From assembly GCF_003991425.1 (NCBI RefSeq), contig NZ_CP034346.1, positions 1,649,501-1,713,500 of the forward strand: a DNA stretch of 64,000 nucleotides, read 5' to 3'. A model generated the notes under the pieces. The model saw nothing but the letters and a program-made list of their open reading frames with translations, was not told where the DNA came from and made no database searches. The first letter of the stretch is position 1. Every line of letters begins with the position of its first letter. This DNA comes from Paenibacillus lutimineralis. GTDB taxonomy: Bacteria; Bacillota; Bacilli; Paenibacillales; Paenibacillaceae. Below are positions 35,692 through 44,332 of this stretch, piece after piece. The position numbers and the translations under genes are program-made.

Positions 35692-35933
35692 GTTCAAAAA
35701 GTTCAGTTTTCAGCACCGAAGCTGATGCTTCCGATGTGCGTTTTTCCAAAACGCTTCAGTTGGATGAAGCTAGGGCGTGAGGAGCGGAGCGTACGTAGTT
35801 TGTACGTGAGCACCTGAGATGTTTCTGTAGGAAACATGACTTCGTAAGCATATGCTTAGGCCAGGGTGAATTCAAGATTCGATGCCGAGATCACTTCTTG
35901 AATAGCTTCGTGATCAAAAATGTACTTTTTGAC
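35692..35933. repeat. dispersed repeat copy 1 (short form)
   Basis: It begins GTTCAAAAAG and ends CTTTTTGAC, an imperfect terminal inverted repeat. Shared internal blocks include CAAAACGCTTCAGTTGGATG, TTTGTACGTGAGCACCTGAG and GGTGAATTCAAGATTCGATG, also found at 41609. This copy lacks the two middle hairpin blocks of the other copies. No open reading frame of protein character. Confidence 0.8.
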
Positions 35934-35939
35934 TTCCTC

Positions 35940-37328
35940 TCAGAAGCCGAAATATCTGGCTGCATTGTTGTAGGAGATATCTTCAACCATCTGTCCCAGT
36001 AATACAGGATCTTCAGGCGCTTCGCCGCGCTCTACCCACTCACCGATCAGTTCACACAATACACGGCGGAAGTATTCGTGGCGGGTATAAGACAGGAAGC
36101 TGCGCGAGTCGGTCAGCATACCGACAAAGTTTGCGAGCAGGCTGTGCTCTGCGAATAAGGACAATTGCTGGCGCATCCCGCTACGAGTATCGTTGAACCA
36201 CCAACCGGAGCCAAGCTGCAGCTTCCCTGGAGTTTCCCGCTGGAAGCAGCCCATCAGTGTCAGCAGTACAGGGTAATCCTTTGGATTGAGGGAATATAGA
36301 ATCGTCTTCGGCAAGCCGGCTTCGCTCTCAGCGCGGTCCAGCAACTTCGCCAGGGCTTCGGTGATCGGCAGGTCATTTAGGGCATCATATCCCGTATCGG
36401 GTCCCAACGACTTCAACATCGAAGTATTATTATTGCGGTAAGCATGCATATGAAGCTGCATGGTCCAGTTCTTCTCGCGATAGAAGGCAATTAACTGAGC
36501 CAGCAATTCTGTACGGTAAATCGTAATTTCATCTGCTGAGAGCTCCTCATCGGCTATTCTTTTACGGAAGATACTATTCAAAGTTTCGGCATCACCGGCC
36601 TTATTGCGTAGTACATCAAGCGCATGGTCGGACAGGCGGCAACCGTTGTCATGAAAGAACTCAACCCGATTCTTGAGTGCATGAACTAACTCAACATAGG
36701 AGGAAATCGACTGCCCACTGGTGTTCTCCAGGCGCCCGATCCATTCCTTGAAGCCTGGAGCATCGATGTTCAGCGCTTTATCGGGACGGAAGGTAGGCAA
36801 TACTTTGAAGTCCTGCTCCTCTTCAGCCAAACGTTGGTGATAGCTCAGAGAATCCACCGGGTCATCGGTGGTACATATCATTTTCACCTTAGCGTTCTTA
36901 ATAATATTGCGACGCTTGAATGACTCTGTACTCAGTTTGCGGTTCACTTCTTCCCAGATTCGTGGTACAGACTCTTCATTCAGCAACTCATCAACACCGA
37001 AAAAGCGACGAAGTTCAAGGTGTGTCCAGCTGTACAGCGGATTACCGATCGTTTTTGGTACCGTTCTGGCCCAGGCCAGGAATTTGTCATAATCGGAAGC
37101 ATCGCCTGTAATATGAGTCTCCGGCACTCCGTTAGCGCGCATTAATCTCCATTTATAGTGATCTCCGGATAACCAGGCTTCGGTCAGGTTCACAAATGGC
37201 TTGTTCTCATAAATTTCCTGCGGGTCGAGATGGCAGTGATAATCGATAATTGGCATCTTACTGGCATGGTTGTGGAACAGCGTCCTAGCCATAGGGGTAG
37301 TTAACAGAAAATCGTCATTTAAGAACAT
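35940..37328 (-). CDS. uxaC: glucuronate/galacturonate isomerase
   Basis: This 462-residue metal-dependent isomerase of the amidohydrolase type starts with LLTTPMARTLFHNHASKMPIIDYHCHLDP, including the HxH metal motif, and has the TDDP and LHMHAYRNNN segments of UxaC. It converts D-galacturonate to tagaturonate (and glucuronate to fructuronate). It is the last gene of the uxaB-uxaA-uxaC operon on the minus strand. Confidence 0.93.
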   Translation of the reverse strand: MFLNDDFLLTTPMARTLFHNHASKMPIIDYHCHLDPQEIYENKPFVNLTEAWLSGDHYKWRLMRANGVPETHITGDASDYDKFLAWARTVPKTIGNPLYSWTHLELRRFFGVDELLNEESVPRIWEEVNRKLSTESFKRRNIIKNAKVKMICTTDDPVDSLSYHQRLAEEEQDFKVLPTFRPDKALNIDAPGFKEWIGRLENTSGQSISSYVELVHALKNRVEFFHDNGCRLSDHALDVLRNKAGDAETLNSIFRKRIADEELSADEITIYRTELLAQLIAFYREKNWTMQLHMHAYRNNNTSMLKSLGPDTGYDALNDLPITEALAKLLDRAESEAGLPKTILYSLNPKDYPVLLTLMGCFQRETPGKLQLGSGWWFNDTRSGMRQQLSLFAEHSLLANFVGMLTDSRSFLSYTRHEYFRRVLCELIGEWVERGEAPEDPVLLGQMVEDISYNNAARYFGF

Positions 37329-37360
37329 AATACCGGCTCCTTTATATCATATAAGTTCGT

Positions 37361-38848
37361 TTACAAGGTTACACCTGTCTTGAAAATAGCCAGTTCCCGC
37401 ACTTCATTTTGTTCGTTGCGCGTTTTTTGGCCGCTGGCTACGGCAATGATGTAGTGAATGAAATCCTCCAGCACATCCTCCATCGGAGTCTCCAATAGCG
37501 GACCGGCATTGAAGTCCATCCAATGTCCTTTCTTGGCGTACAGCTCATTATTCGTCGCAATCTTCACTGTCGGCACGAAGCTGCCGAAGGGTGTACCGCG
37601 TCCGGTTGTGAACAGCACAAGTTGGCAATCTGCAGCAGCAAGAGCAGAGGAAGCGATGAGATCGTTGCCTGGCGCTTGCAGCAGGCTAAGGCCTTTTTTG
37701 CGCAGCTTCTCGCCGTATTGCAGCACATCTACTATAGGGGAGGTTCCGGCTTTTTGCGTACAGCCCAATGATTTATCCTCTAGAGTACTGATGCCTCCCG
37801 CCTTGTTACCTGGTGACGGATTCTCATATACCGGCCCTCCATAGGAGAGGAAGTACTGCTTGAAATTGTTGATGAGCGAGACGATCTGCTCAAATACTTC
37901 GCGATTCTCGGCCCGTGCCATCAGCATCTTCTCAGCGCCGAACATTTCAGGAACCTCAGTCAGAACCGAAGTTCCTCCTTGGGAGATAAGGAAATCAGAG
38001 AAGGCGCCAAGCAGAGGATTCGCAGTGATGCCAGAGAATCCATCTGACCCGCCACATTTGAGACCAACATTCAGCTCACTGATCGGAACAGGCTGTCGAT
38101 GATCGTCTTTGGCAGCTTCATATATTTCATCTAACAGGGTCAGGCCTGTGGAGACTTCATCTCCGACTTCCTGGGCGACGAGAAACTTGACGCGTTCCTC
38201 ATCATAATCGCCTAAGAGGGTACGGAATTCAGAGACGATATTATTCTCGCAGCCGAGTCCGAAGACGAGTACGCCACCTGCATTAGGATGATTGACAGCA
38301 TCCATCAGAATGCTACGGGTCATACGGTGATCGTCTCCTAGCTGCGAGCAGCCGTAAGGATGCTTGAGTACTGTAATATTGTCGAAGCTGCCAAGATCCG
38401 GATGGAGGTGCTTAAATTCGCTTATCATTTGCTCAGCAATGCCGTTAACACAGCCTACGGTGGGTACAATGTAGAGATCGTTGCGAATGCCAACCTTGCC
38501 GTTCTTGCGTACATAACCTTCGAAGGTCAAGTCCCGCTTCGGATAAGTAACCGAATGAAGATCCGGTTGATACTCATATTCTTCTTCACTGGAGAGTCCG
38601 GTTTGAAGGTTATGCGTATGCACCCAATCCCCTGTAGAAATGGTATCCATGGCATGGCCTATCGGATAACCGTACTTGGTGATCGTATCGCCTTGATTGA
38701 ATCGGATGAGAGCCATTTTATGGCCTTGCGGGATATCCTGCTGCGCCTGATACATCTGTCCCTCAAGCGCTAATTCTTCACCAGCTTGAATTGGCCGCAG
38801 TGCTACGGCGACCGTATCATGCAGGTTCATCTTCATGAGTCGCTGCAT
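37361..38848 (-). CDS. uxaA: altronate dehydratase
   Basis: An N-terminal SAF domain is joined to the large dehydratase domain (495 residues in total). Recognisable segments are FEGYVRKNGKVGIRNDLYI, HPYGCSQLGDD, GLKCGGSDGFSGITANP and FTTGRGTPFGS, with cysteines that bind the iron cofactor. It removes water from altronate, giving 2-keto-3-deoxygluconate. The ATG lies one base after the uxaB stop, with GGAG inside the uxaB end, so the two are coupled. Confidence 0.93.
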   Translation of the reverse strand: MQRLMKMNLHDTVAVALRPIQAGEELALEGQMYQAQQDIPQGHKMALIRFNQGDTITKYGYPIGHAMDTISTGDWVHTHNLQTGLSSEEEYEYQPDLHSVTYPKRDLTFEGYVRKNGKVGIRNDLYIVPTVGCVNGIAEQMISEFKHLHPDLGSFDNITVLKHPYGCSQLGDDHRMTRSILMDAVNHPNAGGVLVFGLGCENNIVSEFRTLLGDYDEERVKFLVAQEVGDEVSTGLTLLDEIYEAAKDDHRQPVPISELNVGLKCGGSDGFSGITANPLLGAFSDFLISQGGTSVLTEVPEMFGAEKMLMARAENREVFEQIVSLINNFKQYFLSYGGPVYENPSPGNKAGGISTLEDKSLGCTQKAGTSPIVDVLQYGEKLRKKGLSLLQAPGNDLIASSALAAADCQLVLFTTGRGTPFGSFVPTVKIATNNELYAKKGHWMDFNAGPLLETPMEDVLEDFIHYIIAVASGQKTRNEQNEVRELAIFKTGVTL

Positions 38849-38849
38849 A

Positions 38850-40268
38850 CTACATCACTCCGATCCTATGTTCTAGGGCTGCGCGGCTTCCTACTACTTC
38901 GAGCTGTCGCAAGTTCGCTTCTAGGCTCTCAACAAGCCCTGGAAGCTGAGTCAGATCCTCGCCCCATAAATTACTGTTACTCAGAATGGACTGAGCCACG
39001 GTGCCTTGATCACTCCATGCTTCATCAAAAATAGCCAGCACCTCAGGGCTGTCCTGCCGCTGCAGGCGATCTCCTCGGTAGCTTAATAGCAGGGCAGCAA
39101 AAGAGAGCGTCATAAGCTCAGGCCATTGTCCCTTTTCCTGGTGGTATCTTTGCATAACGGGCAGCAAGCGAGTCTTGAACTTAGAGATGCTATTCAGGAA
39201 AATCGATGTTAATTCATGACGTATGGACGGATTATTGAATCTCTCTTGCACGGCAGAGGCATAAGAACGCAATTCTTCGCTGGCGAGGTCAAGCATCGGG
39301 ATCAGCTCGTTCTCGATTAACAAATTCACAAATCGGGAGAAACTCGGATCGGTCATAACCTCTTCAACCGTCTCAAGTCCGGCTAGCAAACCGAGCGGAA
39401 CCATGGCCGTATGCGGGCCATTCAAGAGATGAACCTTGCGTTCACGGTAGGGTGTCATGTCTTGAGTGACCCTAACATTAAGTCCGGCTTTGGCCAGAGG
39501 AAGTCTCTCCTTCAACCATTCCGGACCTTCGATGACCCAGAGCAGGAAAGGCTCAGCCATGACCATATATTTGTCTTCATAACCAAGCTCCTGTTCAAGC
39601 TCAGTAGCCTTGTCATGCGGGTAGCCAGGGACAATCCGATCCACCAGACTGCAGCAGAAAATGTTATCTTCATCCAGCCACTTCAGGAACGATTCTCCCA
39701 AATTCCATTCATGGGCGAAGCAGCACACGATTTCTTTCAATTTCTCGCCATTGCGGTCAATCAATTCACAGGGAATGATAGTGAAGCCCTTCTTGCCCAG
39801 TTCAAAGCGTCTATATAGAAGAGCAGTCAGTTTGCCAGGGAAGCTCTTTTGCGGGCCGTTGTCGAGCCGATCATCGGGATCATAGGCGATCCCGGCTTCC
39901 GTTGTATTCGAAGTGATGAACTCCAACTCATCATTTTCAGCTAATCGAAGAAAATCATCATATTGTGTGTAAGGATTGATCAATCGGCTGACGCTCGTTA
40001 TAATCTCTCGGTCGTTCACCAGTTGCTGCTGCATAATTCCGTTTATTAACACGGTATAGAGGTAATCCTGCTGATCCAGTCTCGGACCCATGCCCTGGTT
40101 GCGAGGTTTAATTAATACTGTGCTGCCTTTAAATAGTCCTTGCTTGTTCATTTGCTGCAATTGCCATTCGACGAACGCTCGCATGAAGTTCCCTTCACCG
40201 AACTGGATCATCCGCTCCGGATAGAAGGGGAGATCCGGGTAGTTAGCACGAGATAATGTTTTCACCAT
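38850..40268 (-). CDS. uxaB: tagaturonate reductase (altronate oxidoreductase)
   Basis: This 472-residue member of the mannitol dehydrogenase family shows an N-terminal NAD-binding region with FGEGNFMRAFVEWQLQ, the family motif KVHLLNGPHTA and a helical C-terminal domain. It reduces tagaturonate to altronate. A strong AAAGGAG site precedes the ATG. It is the first gene of the operon, with LacI-type operator sequences upstream. Confidence 0.9.
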   Translation of the reverse strand: MVKTLSRANYPDLPFYPERMIQFGEGNFMRAFVEWQLQQMNKQGLFKGSTVLIKPRNQGMGPRLDQQDYLYTVLINGIMQQQLVNDREIITSVSRLINPYTQYDDFLRLAENDELEFITSNTTEAGIAYDPDDRLDNGPQKSFPGKLTALLYRRFELGKKGFTIIPCELIDRNGEKLKEIVCCFAHEWNLGESFLKWLDEDNIFCCSLVDRIVPGYPHDKATELEQELGYEDKYMVMAEPFLLWVIEGPEWLKERLPLAKAGLNVRVTQDMTPYRERKVHLLNGPHTAMVPLGLLAGLETVEEVMTDPSFSRFVNLLIENELIPMLDLASEELRSYASAVQERFNNPSIRHELTSIFLNSISKFKTRLLPVMQRYHQEKGQWPELMTLSFAALLLSYRGDRLQRQDSPEVLAIFDEAWSDQGTVAQSILSNSNLWGEDLTQLPGLVESLEANLRQLEVVGSRAALEHRIGVM

Positions 40269-40304
40269 CAGACTTCAATCTCCTTTAAGCTATGACAATA
40301 ATAA

Positions 40305-40318
40305 TGCACACGTTAACA
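40305..40318 (-). promoter_or_regulatory. LacI-type operator upstream of uxaB, site 1
   Basis: Read on the minus strand the site is TGTTAACGTGTGCA, closely matching the sites at 40437 and 41993 (TGTTMACGTGTTCA). The central CG and 14-base size fit LacI-family operators. It lies 37 bases before the uxaB start, where binding would block transcription. Confidence 0.6.
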
Positions 40319-40436
40319 ATTTAGGATGTAAAAAAGATATCAATTATGGACTAGTACGTCAGATGAATTGAAATCGGAAACTTGTTAGCTATGTAAGCTG
40401 AAAGGATGTTCTTTAGAGCATTCCCTTATAAAAAAA

Positions 40437-40450
40437 TGTTCACGTGTTCA
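40437..40450 (+). promoter_or_regulatory. LacI-type operator, site 2
   Basis: TGTTCACGTGTTCA followed by TTTTATG. It shares 20 of 21 bases, including the flank, with the site at 41993. Located between uxaB and lacI. Confidence 0.65.
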
Positions 40451-40514
40451 TTTTATGTTTTCTTCGCATTTTAGTCAATAACATAATCAGACTGCACGAG
40501 CATTGTACTTTAGA

Positions 40515-40559
40515 AAAAAGCCTGCGATGAGCGGATTTAGCTGTCATCTCAGGCTTTTC
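40515..40559 (-). terminator. terminator of the lacI-type gene
   Basis: AAAAGCCTGCGATGA and TCATCTCAGGCTTTT form a stem with one mismatch. On the minus strand it is followed by a T-run, ending the regulator transcript before the uxa promoter. Confidence 0.78.
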
Positions 40560-40576
40560 TAATGAGGTTATATTCC

Positions 40577-41575
40577 TTAGATGCTTGCGACCGTCTGACG
40601 GATGATCAATTGTGTCTTGACGAATAACTGTTCAGTCGATGTCTCCTTAGGTGTGTTCATTAGTTCGATTAATTTCTGAGTTCCTAATTTGCTAATATCG
40701 GCGATAGGTCTATGAATTGTCGTTAGGGCAGGATTCGTGTACTTGGCAAAGACGATATCGTCAAAACCGATCAGCGACATTTGTTCTGGAATCGACACAC
40801 CTCTGGCATAGCAGGCATTCATGGCGCCAATCGCCATATTATCGTTAGAGCAGAGCACTATGGATGGGGGCTCCGGTAAAGACAAGAGGATGTTCATCGC
40901 ACTGAAGCCACTCTCCACTGTGTAATCACCGGATACGAAGTATTCGCTTCTGACGGGAATTTGCTTCGCAAGCATGCTATCAATGAAGCCTTGTTTACGC
41001 TCGGAGGCTGACTTGAAGTCGGGTCTGCCTTCAATCATAGCAAGTCTGCGATGACCTTGCGAGATCGCATATTCCATCGCTTCCTTGACACCTATTCGGT
41101 CGCTGGCCACTACATTCATGATGCTTGAATCCTCGAGCTGGCGGTTGAGAACAACAAGCGGGATATTGGCCTTTTTGACATGATAAATAAAGGCATTGTC
41201 CGCATCACTTTGGCTAATGACGAGAATACCATCGAAGCGCTGTGGGGAGATGCTGTCCAGATGCTGGATGCTATCAATGCCGCTAACCGACAGGTTGTAG
41301 TTCTCATCAAGCACATGCTTGATGCCCTTGATCACGTCAACGAGGAAGCTCTCCGATGTACCATGGTCGATTGAAGAGAAGAACAGACCGATCGTGTAGG
41401 ATTTTCTCGTGACCAGGCTCTTGGCGCTGAAGTTGGGAACATAGTTTAATTCAGCAGCGATTTTTTCAATTTTGTCCCGGGTTTCCTTCTTAATTAACGG
41501 ATTGCCATTAAGCGCCCTGGATACAGTCGTATGGGAGACACCGGCAACCCGGGCAATATCTTTTATCGTAATCAT
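40577..41575 (-). CDS. LacI-family transcriptional regulator of hexuronate genes
   Basis: This 332-residue protein starts with the LacI DNA-binding helix set (TIKDIARVAGVSHTTVSRALNG, hinge helix FSAKSL) and continues with a periplasmic-binding-type sugar-sensing domain (GFDDIVFAKYTNPALTTIHRP). Its place directly upstream of uxaBAC and the three shared operator-like sites make it the likely repressor of hexuronate use. Confidence 0.9.
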   Translation of the reverse strand: MITIKDIARVAGVSHTTVSRALNGNPLIKKETRDKIEKIAAELNYVPNFSAKSLVTRKSYTIGLFFSSIDHGTSESFLVDVIKGIKHVLDENYNLSVSGIDSIQHLDSISPQRFDGILVISQSDADNAFIYHVKKANIPLVVLNRQLEDSSIMNVVASDRIGVKEAMEYAISQGHRRLAMIEGRPDFKSASERKQGFIDSMLAKQIPVRSEYFVSGDYTVESGFSAMNILLSLPEPPSIVLCSNDNMAIGAMNACYARGVSIPEQMSLIGFDDIVFAKYTNPALTTIHRPIADISKLGTQKLIELMNTPKETSTEQLFVKTQLIIRQTVASI

Positions 41576-41608
41576 ATGTACCTCTTAATTCTTTATATAG
41601 TAGTGTGT

Positions 41609-41987
41609 GTTCAAAAAGGCCGCTTTTCAGCACAGAAGCTTACGCTTCCGATGTGCGTTTTTTCAAAACGCTTCAGTTGGATGAAGCTAGGGTCTGAGGA
41701 GCGGAGCTACACGTTTTCGTAGAAAACGACATCGGAAGCATTTGCTTGTAGTTTGTACGTGAGCACCTGAGATGTTTCCGTAGGAAACATGACTTCGTTA
41801 GCATCTGCTTAGACCCGGGTGAATTCAAGATTCGATGCCGAGTTACTTCTTGATTTACTTCTTGTTAGATATAGAATTTATAAGTTATCAGCTACGCTGA
41901 TGAAATTCTATATCGCAAGAAAACCTACCCTTGAATCGCGGTCGCTCATCCTTGAGCTGGCTTCGATCAGGTTTTCTTATCAAAGGC
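41609..41987. repeat. dispersed repeat copy 2 (long form, right end truncated)
   Basis: It starts GTTCAAAAAG and carries the common blocks of copies 1 and 3, plus a hairpin block around GATATAGAATTTATAAG/GAAATTCTATATC and a block AAGAAAACCTACC...GGTTTTCTTATCAAA. The matching right terminal repeat CTTTTTGAAC is missing; similarity stops at CAAAGGCG. It separates the lacI-type gene from an operator copy at 41993. Confidence 0.8.
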
Positions 41988-41992
41988 GAATA

Positions 41993-42006
41993 TGTTAACG
42001 TGTTCA
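41993..42006 (+). promoter_or_regulatory. LacI-type operator, site 3
   Basis: TGTTAACGTGTTCA followed by TTTTATG, nearly identical to site 2. It now lies about 420 bases upstream of the lacI-type gene, just beyond repeat copy 2, suggesting that the repeat inserted between the regulator and its own operator. Confidence 0.6.
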
Positions 42007-42030
42007 TTTTATGTCTAAGGGGATAACAAG

Positions 42031-42375
42031 TCAAATAGATATGTTGACCTGCTCCCAGCGGTAGCCTAGCACTTCTTCAACATCGGCAATCTGCAAAATG
42101 AGTAGAGAGATGTCGGCTTCTGGGTGGCGTGCGGATATCTGGGGAAGCTGTATGCCAATCTTCTCTGGTTCTTCGTGACTGATAACAAGATCCTCAAGCA
42201 GGACGGAAGCGCCGATCAGGTCGCCGAACTGTTCAGCTTCGAACGGTTCAAATGGGCCGGATAAGGGTAAATAGAGAACCTCGCTCCAGTTCAATTCGCC
42301 CGGATCAGGCTGAACAATGAGCTGAAGTGGATGTAGCCCTTCCGAGATGAAGTCACAATATACAGCTAGTCGCAT
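42031..42375 (-). CDS. hypothetical protein downstream of immA-like gene
   Basis: This 114-residue acidic protein of unknown family is rich in beta-strand patterns, with no signal peptide or membrane helix. The start lies three bases after the immA-like stop, so it is the third gene of the repressor-side operon. Possible roles include a partner of the protease or a small immunity factor, but nothing in the sequence decides. Confidence 0.65.
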   Translation of the reverse strand: MRLAVYCDFISEGLHPLQLIVQPDPGELNWSEVLYLPLSGPFEPFEAEQFGDLIGASVLLEDLVISHEEPEKIGIQLPQISARHPEADISLLILQIADVEEVLGYRWEQVNISI

Positions 42376-42378
42376 AGA

Positions 42379-42978
42379 TCAGTTGCCTCCTTTATCACCT
42401 GTAATCTGTCGCTCTAGTTGGTTAAGAATCCGCATGGTCTCGGGAGACCATGAATCAGCAGCCTGCTGCTTCCGATCCGCTTCGCGGGCTGCTGCGATCA
42501 ATGTGCCCTGAAGCACTCTGCGCTGGACTTGATCGAGTCTGCGCTCCGCTAATTCCAGGGTAACCTGGAACTGCTCAGCGATGAACGGAATCGCCTCACA
42601 ATGCTGATCCGGAATATTTTGTCTGGCCATCATGTAGAATGGCATCGCAGCGTAGAGAACGAACTGCTCGGCCTCCGTCTCCTGGGCATTCTTGAAGAGC
42701 AGGGGCATTCGGCGCTGATCACCAGCATGACGCATGACATGGCAGAGTTCATGGAAGAAGATCAGCCGAGCACTCAGTTCCTGCGTCTGTTTATTAAGAA
42801 ATATAACTTTATCTTCATTATCGGAGAAGGACGGACAGGCCTCATAGATCAGTTCAACGCCAAAGGCTTCGGCAATATGATCGATATCTAGCTGATCAGG
42901 AACCATAATTCCGTGACTCATATATTCTGTACTGATCCATTGTTCCAAAGGAGTTTCCTGGTAATAGGAGAATAACAT
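42379..42978 (-). CDS. ImmA/IrrE-family metallopeptidase
   Basis: This 199-residue protein contains the zinc-protease motif FFHELCHVMRH (HExxH) and a following ETEAEQFVLYAAMPF with the third ligand Glu, the standard ImmA pattern. ImmA proteases cleave the XRE-type repressor of mobile elements when induced. The XRE gene lies 125 bases upstream on the same strand, so this is the likely anti-repressor of the tailocin locus. Confidence 0.85.
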   Translation of the reverse strand: MLFSYYQETPLEQWISTEYMSHGIMVPDQLDIDHIAEAFGVELIYEACPSFSDNEDKVIFLNKQTQELSARLIFFHELCHVMRHAGDQRRMPLLFKNAQETEAEQFVLYAAMPFYMMARQNIPDQHCEAIPFIAEQFQVTLELAERRLDQVQRRVLQGTLIAAAREADRKQQAADSWSPETMRILNQLERQITGDKGGN

Positions 42979-43103
42979 AAATCCACCTCGAATAAGAATG
43001 TATGTTCGTAATATATTGGAAAATAATAGCCCTTCGCAGAAAGGGCCTGATCAAAAGTCAAACTTGATTATTAATAGATTCGTCACCATAAGCGGTGAAT
43101 CCT

Positions 43104-43481
43104 CTATTGATTAGGATTGTTTTTATCTGTGTCTCCGCCGTCCTTATGCAGCAATTTCTTCTTCTGCTCGCGATAAGCCTTAAGCGCGGCCTCCATCATC
43201 GCGATTTCGTCAGCGGTATAGGCTTCAGGACCACCGTAAAAGGACATGTTCGTCACCGCTTCCTTCATTGGCGCAGGGTCCTGGGTTCTGCCGAGCAAAT
43301 AATCCCCGCTTGTATCCAGCGCATCGACGATGCGGCGCAAGGATTCTGGATCGGGCTTGCGGTCATTCGTCTCATATCGCGACAATTGGACGATCGTGAG
43401 CTCGGCTTGAGCGGCTAAATCTTTTTGCGTAAGTTGCTTCAATTCTCTGAGGTACTTGATACGATCACCAAGGGTTTGCAT
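43104..43481 (-). CDS. XRE-family repressor (ImmR/Xre-like)
   Basis: This 125-residue protein has an N-terminal helix-turn-helix (LTQKDLAAQAELTIVQLSRYE), then a linker and a helical C-terminus, the shape of ImmR and PBSX Xre repressors cut by ImmA-type proteases. The four TTACC-N5-GGTAA operators lie immediately upstream, one over its own promoter and one inside the divergent consensus promoter. It presumably keeps the tailocin genes silent. Confidence 0.88.
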   Translation of the reverse strand: MQTLGDRIKYLRELKQLTQKDLAAQAELTIVQLSRYETNDRKPDPESLRRIVDALDTSGDYLLGRTQDPAPMKEAVTNMSFYGGPEAYTADEIAMMEAALKAYREQKKKLLHKDGGDTDKNNPNQ

Positions 43482-43508
43482 AATGACTCCTCTTTCATCG
43501 TTTAGACT

Positions 43509-43537
43509 ATTATAGCATATAGTTACCGTAATGGTAA
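43509..43537 (-). promoter_or_regulatory. repressor promoter with operator O1
   Basis: On the minus strand a TATAAT -10 (43514-43509) lies 17 bases from TTACCA (43537-43532). The palindrome TTACCGTAATGGTAA (43523-43537) covers the -35, giving autoregulation. Confidence 0.75.
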
Positions 43538-43571
43538 GTTATAATTTGTATTTATTTAGGAGTTACAGAGA

Positions 43572-43600
43572 TTGACATTACCATAATGGTAATCTATAAT
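43572..43600 (+). promoter_or_regulatory. consensus promoter with operator O2 in its spacer
   Basis: TTGACA (43572-43577) and TATAAT (43595-43600) with a 17-base spacer form a perfect sigma-A promoter. The spacer holds the full operator TTACCATAATGGTAA (43578-43592), so bound repressor must exclude RNA polymerase. It reads toward the ArpU-like activator gene. Confidence 0.88.
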
Positions 43601-43610
43601 TGAGATATAG

Positions 43611-43625
43611 TTACCGTTTCGGTAA
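43611..43625. promoter_or_regulatory. operator O3
   Basis: TTACCGTTTCGGTAA, the third copy of the palindrome, just downstream of the consensus promoter. Confidence 0.75.
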
Positions 43626-43705
43626 AAATAGAGTTTAGGAGGTAGGGATACAAAATCAGAAAGAGCGATTCGAATAAAGATTTAAAAGATTCTATCCATT
43701 ATAAG

Positions 43706-43720
43706 TTACCAAAATGGTAT
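43706..43720. promoter_or_regulatory. operator O4
   Basis: TTACCAAAATGGTAT, one mismatch in the right arm, about 60 bases before the activator gene. Confidence 0.65.
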
Positions 43721-43779
43721 TGATAATTCAACTGTCTTATGATCATATATTTTATCGGTGAATCTGAGGAGGGATTGCT

Positions 43780-44283
43780 ATGGCAAGACGCAACACTAAC
43801 ATTTACTTGACCGTATTTGAGAATCTGCCGATCAATCAGACTGCAACAAGAGTGGCAGTGGAGCAACGCCTTGAAGAGATCCGTCATTACAGGCAGATTG
43901 GCTTTATCCGACGCGAGGCAGGGATCACGGCCAGTTATGAGCCAAGATATCACGGAAATACGAATCTTGTCAGCAAGCCTTCTGAACATCTGGCTATATC
44001 GAATGTGGATCGCGAGGCAGAATTGATCCGCAAATCAGAATTGTTGGACAAGGCGATGTGTAGTCTATCTGCGGTACAGCGTGAGGTTATTGAACGGAGT
44101 TATCTGGCCCGGGAGGACGAGTATGATTTCATCAGCTGCGGCGAGATGGGCATTAGCGACAGAACATATAGGCGTATCAAGGCAAGTGCGCTGCGGATTC
44201 TTGCCGTCGCTATGAAGTTGGAAGTATTCGAAGATGAGGAATCTGAGAGAGTAAGAGAATATGCGAAATGCAGTAATACTTAG
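43780..44283 (+). CDS. ArpU-family phage-type transcriptional regulator
   Basis: This 167-residue protein's C-terminal half resembles a sigma-factor region 4: LSAVQREVIERSYL followed by the helix-turn-helix GEMGISDRTYRRIKASALRILA. This is the pattern of ArpU/late-activator proteins of Gram-positive phages. It is read from the XRE-controlled promoter and ends in its own terminator, so the tail genes downstream need a separate promoter. It is the best candidate activator of the three promoter cassettes at 44665, 48264 and 61772. Confidence 0.78.
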   Translation: MARRNTNIYLTVFENLPINQTATRVAVEQRLEEIRHYRQIGFIRREAGITASYEPRYHGNTNLVSKPSEHLAISNVDREAELIRKSELLDKAMCSLSAVQREVIERSYLAREDEYDFISCGEMGISDRTYRRIKASALRILAVAMKLEVFEDEESERVREYAKCSNT

Positions 44284-44294
44284 TAACTGATATC

Positions 44295-44322
44295 AGTCGG
44301 CAGATAGCCGGCTTTTTCTTTT
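44295..44322 (+). terminator. terminator after the ArpU-like gene
   Basis: AGTCGGC-AGATA-GCCGGCT with a following TTTTCTTTT is a short Rho-independent terminator. Confidence 0.75.
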
Positions 44323-44332
44323 GTAAGAGGTT

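Noticed and set aside
35565..35780. 71-codon open frame before the uxa operon
   Set aside because: Most of it lies in the dispersed repeat, whose other copies do not keep the frame open.
38360..38773. Long plus-strand open frames opposite uxaA, uxaB and the AraC sensor gene
   Set aside because: They are mirror frames of well-supported minus-strand genes and show no family motifs.
43631..43690. AGGAGGT ribosome-site-like sequence at about 43638 between the operators and the ArpU-like gene
   Set aside because: No ATG, GTG or TTG at suitable spacing and no open frame of useful length follows; it may be a remnant.
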